Shown: positions 37,808 to 45,514 of the stretch, piece by piece
Layout of the letters: the number at the start of each line of letters is the position of its first letter
Numbering within the stretch: position 1 is the stretch's first letter
Assembly: GCF_030815985.1 (NCBI RefSeq)
Contig: NZ_JAUSXM010000001.1
Coordinates: 6,634,001 to 6,698,000 of the forward strand
Direction of reading: 5' to 3'
DNA from: Paenibacillus sp. W2I17
GTDB taxonomy: Bacteria > Bacillota > Bacilli > Paenibacillales > Paenibacillaceae
DNA length: 64,000 nucleotides
Notes under the pieces: generated by a model
What the model saw: only the letters and a program-made list of their open reading frames with translations
Told to the model about the DNA's origin: nothing
The model's database searches: none
Made by a program: the position numbers and the translations under genes

Positions 37808-38773
37808 ATGTTATGGCATGAACTAACAATACATACCACAGAAGAAGCTGTGGAGATGATTTCGAATTTTTTACATGAAGCGGGTGCTGGAGGGGTTTCG
37901 ATTGAAGAGTCCGGTACTTTAAATAAAAAACGGGACACGACATATGGTGAGTTATACGACGTTCCTTTGAATGATATTCCGGAAGGCTTTGCGGTCATCA
38001 AAGGGTACTTCTCCGAAGGTACGGATATGGTTGCATTGCAGTCCGAAGTTAATCCGAGAATTGAGGAACTCTCCGAATTCGGAATTGATACAGGTGAGGT
38101 TCGTTATGAGACACGTACAGTGGATGAAAATGACTGGGCAACAGCCTGGAAGCAATATTTCAAGCCGATACGTGTATCGGAACGTCTGACGATTAAACCA
38201 ACGTGGGAAGAGTATACGCCAGAAAGTCCGGATGAGAAAATTATTGAGCTTGATCCAGGCATGGCTTTTGGTACAGGAACACATCCAACGACCTCCCTCT
38301 GCTTGCGCACACTGGAAACGGTTATTCAGGGCGGCGAGGAAGTCATTGACGTAGGTACAGGTTCTGGTATTTTGGCTATCGGAGCGATAAAACTTGGGGC
38401 AAAACATGTACTGGCGCTCGATCTTGATCCAGTTGCGGTAATCAGTGCCAGGGAAAATGTGGAACTGAATGGGCTGGAGCAACAAATTACGGTTAAAGAG
38501 AGTGATCTGTTGTCCGTCCTCGGGAGTCAGGACCCTTCGCTAGGTGTGCAACTGCCAGTTAAGGTTGTTGTGGCGAACATTCTGGCTGAGATCATTTTGT
38601 TGTTCGTGGACGATGTCTATCATGCGCTTGAGTCTGGTGGGACCTATATTGTATCCGGCATTTGGAAGAACAAAGAGCAGGTTGTGCATGGTGCACTGGT
38701 AGCCTCCGGGTTTGAAGTGAGTGCGATCCATCGTGATGAGGATTGGCTGGCGTTTGTAGCCAGAAAGGGGTAA
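37808..38773 (+). CDS. prmA: Ribosomal protein L11 methyltransferase
   Basis: Trimethylates ribosomal protein L11 (321 aa). The family's N-terminal domain is followed by AFGTGTHPTTSLCL, the SAM motif VIDVGTGSGILAIGA and the NILAEIIL motif (NxxA). ATG 37808 (MLWHELTIHTTEEA) has AGGAGG eleven bases upstream. In Paenibacillus and Bacillus it follows dnaJ and precedes rsmE; here a site-2 protease gene sits between. Confidence 0.95.
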   Translation: MLWHELTIHTTEEAVEMISNFLHEAGAGGVSIEESGTLNKKRDTTYGELYDVPLNDIPEGFAVIKGYFSEGTDMVALQSEVNPRIEELSEFGIDTGEVRYETRTVDENDWATAWKQYFKPIRVSERLTIKPTWEEYTPESPDEKIIELDPGMAFGTGTHPTTSLCLRTLETVIQGGEEVIDVGTGSGILAIGAIKLGAKHVLALDLDPVAVISARENVELNGLEQQITVKESDLLSVLGSQDPSLGVQLPVKVVVANILAEIILLFVDDVYHALESGGTYIVSGIWKNKEQVVHGALVASGFEVSAIHRDEDWLAFVARKG

Positions 38774-38776
38774 CCC

Positions 38777-39457
38777 ATGGACTTTTGGAATTCGTTCTTT
38801 CGTTATCCGATCGATCAGCTTCCGTTTTTCCTGCTGACCATCCTGATCGCATTTACGGTGCATGAATTCTCGCATGCGTATTTTGCCAACAAATTCGGTG
38901 ATCCGACAGCCAAGCTGTTGGGTAGGGTCACGCTTAATCCGGTTGTACACTTTGACTTGTTTGGTGTGCTGTTGCTCATTATTGCCGGCTTTGGTTGGGC
39001 ACGTCCAGTTCCGGTTAATCGTGCTAACTTCGACAAACCTAGATTGATGGGCATCATCGTATCCGCAGCAGGGCCTCTGAGCAATCTGTTGCTTGCGATC
39101 ATCGGTACAATCATCTATGCTTCACTGGTTGGTTCGGGAGCACTCGGCGGCATTGATAATGAGCGGTTGCTGACAGCAATCACAACGTTTTTCGCTATCT
39201 TTAACTTAACCAACTTTTTCCTGTTCCTGTTTAACTTGATTCCGTTGCCACCGCTGGATGGTTATCGGATTCTGGAAGATGTAGTGCCACCTTCAATCAG
39301 CCGCAAGCTGCAAGGGGTGGAGCAATGGTCTATTTTTATCTTCCTATTGATTCTTGTTATACCTCCGTTGCAAAATGTGACGATTCAACCTTTGTATGAG
39401 TTTGCGCAAACGATGTATGTGGATCTGGCAAAGCTGGTTATTGAATTATATCGCTAA
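38777..39457 (+). CDS. Site-2 protease family zinc metalloprotease
   Basis: A membrane-embedded metalloprotease of the S2P/M50 group (226 aa). The HExxH zinc site is HEFSH at about residues 33-37, in the first membrane segment region. The third ligand lies in NLIPLPPLDGYRI, the NPxPxxDG-like motif. About five membrane segments are visible. It has no PDZ domain, so it belongs to the short YwhC-like group, whose substrates are not known. It starts three bases after prmA, so the two are co-transcribed. Confidence 0.88.
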   Translation: MDFWNSFFRYPIDQLPFFLLTILIAFTVHEFSHAYFANKFGDPTAKLLGRVTLNPVVHFDLFGVLLLIIAGFGWARPVPVNRANFDKPRLMGIIVSAAGPLSNLLLAIIGTIIYASLVGSGALGGIDNERLLTAITTFFAIFNLTNFFLFLFNLIPLPPLDGYRILEDVVPPSISRKLQGVEQWSIFIFLLILVIPPLQNVTIQPLYEFAQTMYVDLAKLVIELYR

Positions 39458-39528
39458 AAGCGCATCGTGTTTTGGGCTGATATACTGGTCAGAAACACGT
39501 AAAAGTTGTATGATCATCTGTGGCGATT

Positions 39529-39562
39529 GGATTCACGCCTGTCATCAGGCGGGGTGAATTCC
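39529..39562 (+). other. Hairpin upstream of rsmE
   Basis: GGATTCAC and CCTG (39529-39541) pair with CAGG and GGTGAATTCC (39546-39562) over a TCAT loop. No T-run follows, so it is not a standard terminator. It may protect or shape the rsmE leader. Confidence 0.4.
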
Positions 39563-39595
39563 AGTCATAACAGGACAGAATGGGTGGATTGACTA

Positions 39596-40360
39596 ATGCA
39601 GCGATATTTTGTATCTGCAGAACAGTTTAATGAACACGCTGTGATCATCACAGGTGATGATGCACGCCATATTGGCAAAGTCATGCGTGGTAAACCTGGA
39701 GATAAACTGATTGTCAGTGACGGAAACTCCAGAGAAGCACTCGTGGAAATTGAGACCATTGAAGTTGGCCAAGTTACTGCCAATATTGTGGAACCTCTCG
39801 AGATGGACCATGAAGCACGCATTCGTGTAACCGTGGCACAGAGTTTGCCCAAGGGTGACAAGATGGAAACAGTTATCCAGAGATGTACTGAGATTGGGGC
39901 GGTATCATTTGTACCCTTCCTATCAGAACGTACGATTGTGCAATATGATGCCAAGAAAGAAGGCAAACGGTTGGAGCGGTGGCGGAAAATTGCCAAGGAA
40001 GCTGCCGAACAGAGTCACCGGAATCGTATTCCATCCGTGGAGCAGCCGCTTTCCTGGAAAGGGCTGTTATCTTCTTTTGAGGGCTACAGCCTGGTATGTT
40101 ATTGTTATGAGAAAGAAAACGGTAAACAGCTGAGAGATGCACTGAAGCCGTTTGTAGAGCAACTTGCACCTGGTGCAAGTGCAGAAGTTTTGATCGTGGT
40201 TGGACCGGAAGGTGGATTTTCTGAGAAGGAGACGGCAGAGGCCGATCAGGCAGGTGCTGTATCTGTTGGACTGGGCAAACGCATCTTGCGTGCTGAGACA
40301 GCTGGAATGGCAGCACTAACTTGCGTGCTATATGAATCCGGAGAAATGGGAGGAATGTAA
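39596..40360 (+). CDS. rsmE: 16S rRNA m3U1498 methyltransferase RsmE
   Basis: A SPOUT-class methyltransferase (254 aa). An N-terminal PUA-like domain (MQRYFVSAEQF, GDDARHIGKVMRGKPGD) precedes the knotted SAM-binding C-terminal half (VGPEGGFSEKE and LGKRILRAETA). The ribosome binding site before ATG 39596 is weak (GGTGG at distance). It is two bases before mtaB, so co-transcription is likely. Confidence 0.95.
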   Translation: MQRYFVSAEQFNEHAVIITGDDARHIGKVMRGKPGDKLIVSDGNSREALVEIETIEVGQVTANIVEPLEMDHEARIRVTVAQSLPKGDKMETVIQRCTEIGAVSFVPFLSERTIVQYDAKKEGKRLERWRKIAKEAAEQSHRNRIPSVEQPLSWKGLLSSFEGYSLVCYCYEKENGKQLRDALKPFVEQLAPGASAEVLIVVGPEGGFSEKETAEADQAGAVSVGLGKRILRAETAGMAALTCVLYESGEMGGM

Positions 40361-40362
40361 TT

Positions 40363-41709
40363 ATGCCATCCGTGGCGTTTTACACCTTAGGCTGCAAAGT
40401 TAATTTCTATGATACAGAGGCGATTTGGCAATTGTTCAAAAACGAAGGTTACGATCAAGTGGACTTTGATGAACAGACAGCGGATGTATACTTGATTAAT
40501 ACTTGTACAGTAACCAATACCGGCGACAAAAAGAGCCGTCAAATTATTCGTCGTGCCATTCGGCGCAACCCGGAGGCGATTGTGGCCGTTACAGGCTGCT
40601 ACGCGCAGACTTCTCCGGCAGAGATTCTGGACATCCCAGGGGTGGATCTGGTTATCGGTACACAGGACCGTGACAAGATTTTGCCATATGTTAATGAAAT
40701 TCAGGAGTCCCGTCAACCGGTTAATGCGGTGCGTAATATTATGAAAACCCGTGTGTTTGAAGAGATGGATGTACCTGATTTTGCTGATCGTACCCGAGCT
40801 TTCCTGAAAATTCAGGATGGATGCAATAACTTTTGCACGTTCTGCATCATTCCGTGGTCTCGCGGTCTCTCACGTAGTCGGGAAGCAAACAGCATTATTC
40901 AACAGGCGCATCAACTCGTACACGCCGGATACAAGGAGATTGTTCTGACCGGTATTCATACAGGTGGGTATGGCGATGACATGGAGAACTATGATCTGAC
41001 CGATCTGCTGTGGGATTTGGATAAGGTAGAGGGGCTGGAGCGTATTCGAATCAGCTCGATTGAAGCCAGCCAGATCGACGACCGTATGCTCGACGTGATC
41101 AAACGTTCCGACAAACTCGTTCGTCACTTCCATATTCCGCTGCAAGCGGGTGATGATACGGTGTTGAAACGCATGCGCCGTAAATATACGACAGAAGAGT
41201 TTTACAACAAGATGCTTCGCATTCGGGAAGCAATGCCTGATGTAGCGATTACAACAGACATCATTGTTGGATTTCCAGGTGAGACGGATGAGATGTACCG
41301 TAATGGCTATGAGTTGATGCGGAAGATCGGTTTTTCCGAAATGCACGTATTCCCTTATTCTAAACGTACGGGTACACCAGCAGCACGGATGGAAGATCAG
41401 GTGGACGAAGAGGTCAAAAATGCACGTGTGCATGAACTGATTGACTTGTCTGAGCAGATGCAGCTGGAGTACGCTGAGCAGTTTGTCGGACAGGTACTGG
41501 ATGTTATTCCCGAAGGTGAAGCCAAAGGCCGCGAGGGAAGTGGTAAGCTGCACGGTTATAGCGACAACTACATTCAACTGGTCTTTGACGGAACGATGGA
41601 TATGGTCGGTAAAGTGTGCCGAGTCAAAGTGGTTGAAGCCGGCGTCAACGAGAGTCAGGCTACGCTGGTACGTGTGTTGGAAGAGAATCTTAAGTCCGCC
41701 GCGATGTGA
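40363..41709 (+). CDS. mtaB: tRNA t6A37 methylthiotransferase MtaB
   Basis: Adds a methylthio group to t6A37 of tRNAs reading ANN codons (448 aa). The N-terminal MTTase domain has the cluster cysteines in LGCKVN, NTCTVT and GCYAQ. The radical SAM cluster is CNNFCTFC (Cys-x3-Cys-x2-Cys). A C-terminal TRAM domain completes it. It directly follows rsmE, as in many Firmicutes. Confidence 0.95.
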   Translation: MPSVAFYTLGCKVNFYDTEAIWQLFKNEGYDQVDFDEQTADVYLINTCTVTNTGDKKSRQIIRRAIRRNPEAIVAVTGCYAQTSPAEILDIPGVDLVIGTQDRDKILPYVNEIQESRQPVNAVRNIMKTRVFEEMDVPDFADRTRAFLKIQDGCNNFCTFCIIPWSRGLSRSREANSIIQQAHQLVHAGYKEIVLTGIHTGGYGDDMENYDLTDLLWDLDKVEGLERIRISSIEASQIDDRMLDVIKRSDKLVRHFHIPLQAGDDTVLKRMRRKYTTEEFYNKMLRIREAMPDVAITTDIIVGFPGETDEMYRNGYELMRKIGFSEMHVFPYSKRTGTPAARMEDQVDEEVKNARVHELIDLSEQMQLEYAEQFVGQVLDVIPEGEAKGREGSGKLHGYSDNYIQLVFDGTMDMVGKVCRVKVVEAGVNESQATLVRVLEENLKSAAM

Positions 41710-41725
41710 TCGAGGCGTCAGAAAC

Positions 41726-41777
41726 AAGGATTTCATTTCCTTGGGGAGCTTACCCGGGGAGATGAGGTCCTTCTTTT
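41726..41777 (+). terminator. Terminator after mtaB
   Basis: AAGGATTTCAT (41726-41736) pairs fully, allowing two G-U pairs, with ATGAGGTCCTT (41762-41772). The loop has its own GC-rich pairing and a short T-run follows. Confidence 0.65.
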
Positions 41778-41823
41778 GCAAAAAAATAAAATAAAGATAT
41801 CGAAGTTGATGGGGGAGAGCACG

Positions 41824-42258
41824 ATGAACAAAAAAGAAATTTCAGCAGGCGGAGTTGTTTATAGAACAGGGGAAGACGGACGTCTTCAAATTCAGCTTAT
41901 CGTAGATCGTTATGGTAAAACAACTCTCGCCAAGGGCAAAATGGAAGATGGAGAAACAATCGAACAGACAGCACTACGCGAGATTTTGGAAGAGACAGGT
42001 ATGGTGGGTCGCATTGTAGAGCCGGTTGATATCATTGCTTATACGTACCAACATGCAGATTTTGGCCCGGTGGACAAGGAAGTTCATTATTATCTCGTTG
42101 AAGCCGAGAGTGGTAATCTACAGCCTCAGATTGAAGAAATCAAGGGTGTGGATTGGTATGCTCCGGAAGAAGCATGGTCCTTACAGCAGCAGAACGGATA
42201 TGATAATAACGATGATATCTTGCGTGTAGCCCTGAACAAGTTAGGCATTAACGTATAA
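41824..42258 (+). CDS. NUDIX hydrolase
   Basis: A 144-aa NUDIX-fold pyrophosphohydrolase. The NUDIX box is GKMEDGETIEQTALREILEE, then TG, with all key acidic residues. The substrate cannot be told from the sequence. The small size and context allow roles in clearing diadenosine or oxidised nucleotides. ATG 41824 has GGGGGAGAG upstream. It stands alone between the mtaB terminator and a minus-strand gene. Confidence 0.88.
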   Translation: MNKKEISAGGVVYRTGEDGRLQIQLIVDRYGKTTLAKGKMEDGETIEQTALREILEETGMVGRIVEPVDIIAYTYQHADFGPVDKEVHYYLVEAESGNLQPQIEEIKGVDWYAPEEAWSLQQQNGYDNNDDILRVALNKLGINV

Positions 42259-42315
42259 CGCATTATTGTTCGAGTCAGTTAGCCGCGCGCTCTGTGGGTA
42301 TGGATAGGCAGATCA

Positions 42316-43317
42316 TCAAGCCACGGGTGACTTCGCCGCTGGGGCGTGGACCGGTGGTTTTTTGTGCCAGATTGGCAAGTAACAGAATGGCAAAGCAAGC
42401 AGTGAACTGGTGATGTTAAAAAGGGTCTGGGCATGCGCAATCTGTGCCCCGTTGTCCGCTGACAGCCAGGCCGAAGCTGCATGCAGCTGGCCGATCAGCG
42501 GCATAAACAGCAGCGCTCCCGCAATGTTTAATACAACATGGGAGGCTGCAACAAATTTGCCTGCGGATGCTCCGCCCGCGGCAGCAATCACAGCGGTGAT
42601 GCAGGTCCCCACATTGGACCCGATCACAATGGCGATACCGATCTCCACAGGCAATACCCCTGTGGCTGCGAGCGTAATCGCCATGCTAATGACAGCTGCG
42701 CTGCTGTGAATGAGCGCTGTCAGACAGGCACCTGCCAGGAAGCCCCACCACAAGCTGTCGGCCGACCGGTCGAGAAACCATTGAAATACGCCCATGCTCC
42801 GCAAGGGCAAGGCAATGGATTGCATCACCTGAATGCCTGTCATAACAAGTGCAAATCCCGCAGCTGCGAGGAAGCTGTACTGGATGTTAAACAGAGTCTG
42901 ACGCGTGCGTTCAGGAGCGGCCAGATTGCGTTCACCAAGAACAACAAACATGGCCCAGCCCGTTAGCGACAGGACGAGTAGCGGCAGGGAAGCGCGTCCG
43001 ATCTGCAGTCCCACCAGCTCCGTTGTCAGGCATGTCCCGATGTTGGTGCCAAGGATGATGCCAAGTGTGCGTCCATAGGTAATTAATCTGGCATTAGCCA
43101 GTCCAATGGTGAGTACGGTGACCGCAGTACTGCTCTGTAACAGGGCCGTTGCGCCCGCACTGAAGGCCATGCCTTTCCATGGAGCAGAGGTGGCACGATT
43201 GAGCCAACCTGCCAACATGGGCCCTGCCATGCGCTGCAAGGCGGTTTCCATCAACTTCATGCCACCAAAAAAGATAATAAGCCCATAGAGTAGGGGCAAA
43301 ATCACATCTCTAAACAT
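42316..43317 (-). CDS. Na/Pi-cotransporter (NptA-like) family membrane protein
   Basis: A 333-aa protein with about eight or nine membrane segments. It has the twin-repeat layout of the Na/Pi cotransporter family: AGATALLQSSTAVTVL with GTNIGTC in the first half and CLTALIHSSAAVISMA with GSNVGTC in the second. The QSS and HSS motifs form the substrate site. The C-terminal PhoU-like domain of NptA-type proteins is missing. Phosphate transport is inferred from the family. GGAAGGAATG precedes the start. Confidence 0.88.
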   Translation of the reverse strand: MFRDVILPLLYGLIIFFGGMKLMETALQRMAGPMLAGWLNRATSAPWKGMAFSAGATALLQSSTAVTVLTIGLANARLITYGRTLGIILGTNIGTCLTTELVGLQIGRASLPLLVLSLTGWAMFVVLGERNLAAPERTRQTLFNIQYSFLAAAGFALVMTGIQVMQSIALPLRSMGVFQWFLDRSADSLWWGFLAGACLTALIHSSAAVISMAITLAATGVLPVEIGIAIVIGSNVGTCITAVIAAAGGASAGKFVAASHVVLNIAGALLFMPLIGQLHAASAWLSADNGAQIAHAQTLFNITSSLLALPFCYLPIWHKKPPVHAPAAKSPVA

Positions 43318-43423
43318 AGAAACATCATTCCTTCCGTCCGGGTTCCTTAACTCATCCTATGAGTAAGAAAAGACAACCATGACAAGCCTAAAGGAATTCA
43401 GAGGGAAGCGACCTAAATTACCC

Positions 43424-43523
43424 CACCCCAATTCGAAAGATACGATGATTCGTGCAAACGTAGCGAAGAAGACGAAATTGTTACCGAAGAAGCAAAGCGG
43501 TAGCGCCAACATGCTCTTAAACT
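43424..43523 (+). repeat. Truncated, diverged repeat unit A
   Basis: The first part (CACCCCAATTCGAAAGATAC and GATTCGTGCAAACGTAG) matches the start of the two full units that follow. The second part diverges and lacks the 50-nt hairpin. The unit spans about 104 bases against 182 for the full units. Confidence 0.7.
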
Positions 43524-43705
43524 GCCGCACCCCAATTCGAAAGATACGGTGATTCGTGCAAACGTAGTGGAGGGGACGAAATCGAATCTGAAGAAGCGAA
43601 GCGTGCGCCTTTGTCTCCGGATTTTCCCTTTAAAAAAGGGAATCAAAAAAATCTGGAGACAACAGCGATCGGAAGATCGATTCGTAACCGGAACGTCACT
43701 TAACT
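43524..43705 (+). repeat. Tandem 182-bp repeat unit B with structured repeat copy 3
   Basis: First of two almost identical direct repeats. It carries the structured core (about 43571-43690) with the hairpin at 43612-43661 (outer arm TGTCTCC/GGAGACA). A closing pair AATCGA (43580)/TCGATT (43677) surrounds it. Confidence 0.88.
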
Positions 43706-43887
43706 GCCGCACCCCAATTCGAAAGATACGGTGATTCGTGCAAGCGTAGTGGAGGGGACGAAATCGAATCTGAAGAAGCGAAGCGTGCGCCTTTGTCTCT
43801 GGATTTTCCCTTTAAGAAAGGGAATCAAAAAAATCTGGAGACAACAGCGATCGGAAGATCGATTCGAACCCGGAACGCCATTTACGC
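43706..43887 (+). repeat. Tandem 182-bp repeat unit C with structured repeat copy 4
   Basis: Second direct repeat, same length as unit B and differing at only a few bases. The hairpin is at 43794-43843. A third copy of the unit's first bases (GCCGCACC) begins at 43888, as expected from tandem duplication. The open frame through this unit runs on into the next gene but is unlikely to be translated. Confidence 0.88.
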
Positions 43888-43937
43888 GCCGCACCAAACC
43901 TATCTTTTCAACTAACTATGAAAGAAGTGGATCTACC

Positions 43938-45314
43938 TTGCCATCAGTTACACTCGAACGTAGTCGCAAAAAGCGGCTTGAACATGCACATCCATGGATA
44001 TTTAACAATGAAATTGCCTCTGTTGACGGAAACCCGGAGCCGGGAGATCTCGTCAATGTATTGAATCATCAAGGTCGCTATCTGGCGACAGGATATTACA
44101 ATCCCGCATCTCAAATCACAGTAAGAGTTGTAGCGTATCAACCGCTGGAGTCCGAACAGATGGACACCGCGTTCTTTGCAGCGCGTTTCCGCGATTGTTT
44201 GCGTCATCGGGAACGCTTTATCCAGGATGGCGAGGCATATCGTCTCGTTTACGGTGAAGCTGATTTTCTGCCAGGATTGATCGTTGATCGGTTCGGCAGC
44301 ATCCTCGTTGTACAGTTGCTTACACTTGGCATGGATCGTTGCCGTGAAGCCATTGTACAGGCACTCATTGAAGTAATGCAGCCGGAAGGCATATATGAGC
44401 GCAGTGATGTCTCGATTCGTGAACTGGAAGGTTTGGAGCAGACCAAAGGTCCACTGTACGGAGAGTGCCCACGACATGTCACGGTTACAGAGAATGGACT
44501 ACTCATTAAAGTGGATATCGTGGAAGGGCAGAAGACAGGTTACTTCTTCGACCAACGCGAGAATCGTGCAGCGATCGAACCGCTCATGAAGGGTTGGGGC
44601 TACAAGAGTGGAATCACACTACAAACGACCGAGCAGGATGGCACACAGCAGATGTTGCCTGTGAATAAAAGCGGTAAGGTAGTTACATTCCCTTATTGGG
44701 ACGGTGCCACCGTACTGGAGTGCTTCTCACACACGGGAAGCTTTACGTTGAATGCTTGCAAGTATGGAGCCAAAAAAGTGACTTGTCTTGATATTTCGGA
44801 GCATGCCATTGAGAGTGCACGAACAAATGTAGAGCTGAACGGTTTCACAGACCGGGTCGAATTCGTAGTTGCTGATGCATTTCAGTACTTGCGTGAACAA
44901 GTGAAGGGGCTGGATGAACGTACCGCACGTGCACGTGCAGGCGAACAGAAAGTGGATACATCCAAAGCGCTGGCAGCTGGCGGTAAAACATTTGATGTCG
45001 TCATCCTCGATCCTCCTGCATTTGCCAAAACGAAATCAGCAGTCAAAGGTGCATGCCGTGGATATAAGGATATCAATCTGCAAGGAATGAAACTGGTCAA
45101 TGAGGGTGGATATTTGGTAACAGCCAGCTGTTCGTATCACATGCGTCCAGACCTCTTCCTGGATACGATTGCTGATGCAGCGGAAGATGCAGGCAAAGTG
45201 CTTCGTTTGATCGACTGGAAAGCAGCCGGTAAGGATCACCCGCAAATTTTGGGCGTGGATGAAGGACATTACCTGAAATTTGCTATTTTCGAAGTGCGCA
45301 GTAAAAAGAATTAA
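43938..45314 (+). CDS. Class I SAM-dependent 23S rRNA methyltransferase, RlmI-like
   Basis: A 458-aa methyltransferase of the RlmI (23S rRNA m5C) type. An N-terminal PUA domain (LERSRKKRLEHAHPWIFNNE) and the EEHB-type middle domain precede the Rossmann fold with SAM motif LECFSHTGSF and the catalytic-type DPPAF and TASCSYH motifs. An insertion of about 40 residues interrupts the middle. I chose TTG 43938 (MPSVTLERSR), although the ribosome binding site is poor. The open frame extends back to 43731 through the repeat units. Confidence 0.85.
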   Translation: MPSVTLERSRKKRLEHAHPWIFNNEIASVDGNPEPGDLVNVLNHQGRYLATGYYNPASQITVRVVAYQPLESEQMDTAFFAARFRDCLRHRERFIQDGEAYRLVYGEADFLPGLIVDRFGSILVVQLLTLGMDRCREAIVQALIEVMQPEGIYERSDVSIRELEGLEQTKGPLYGECPRHVTVTENGLLIKVDIVEGQKTGYFFDQRENRAAIEPLMKGWGYKSGITLQTTEQDGTQQMLPVNKSGKVVTFPYWDGATVLECFSHTGSFTLNACKYGAKKVTCLDISEHAIESARTNVELNGFTDRVEFVVADAFQYLREQVKGLDERTARARAGEQKVDTSKALAAGGKTFDVVILDPPAFAKTKSAVKGACRGYKDINLQGMKLVNEGGYLVTASCSYHMRPDLFLDTIADAAEDAGKVLRLIDWKAAGKDHPQILGVDEGHYLKFAIFEVRSKKN

Positions 45315-45352
45315 TCGTATGATTTCCGTTTCCAATCAAGTATAGATCAAGT

Positions 45353-45386
45353 CAAAAGTCCACAGTGTGATAGCTGTGGGCTTTTT
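45353..45386 (+). terminator. Terminator after the RlmI-like gene
   Basis: AAAGTCCACAG pairs with CTGTGGGCTTT with one G-U pair over an 8-base loop, followed by a T-run. Confidence 0.8.
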
Positions 45387-45446
45387 GCTGTTTTGCTGTG
45401 TTAACGGAGATGATCTCCGGTTTTACCGAATAGTGGCAAACGTATG

Positions 45447-45474
45447 TTCCGAACCAAGTCAGATATGTTATACT
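45447..45474 (+). promoter_or_regulatory. Possible SigA promoter of addB
   Basis: TATACT is a fair -10 box, and TTCCGA lies 16 bases upstream as a weak -35 box. It is 40 bases before the addB start and after a terminator. Confidence 0.3.
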
Positions 45475-45514
45475 GGGAATTAAAATCTTGTACGTGTGGT
45501 TTGGAGGATTAGAC

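Noticed and set aside
43731..43937. N-terminal extension of the RlmI-like protein through the repeat
   Set aside because: The frame is open, but the sequence is the noncoding repeat also found at other sites. The protein family starts at the PUA domain, and a TTG at 43938 fits that start.
43381..43937. Repeat units as a possible CRISPR array
   Set aside because: The repeats are 182 bp, tandem without spacers, and there are no cas genes nearby.
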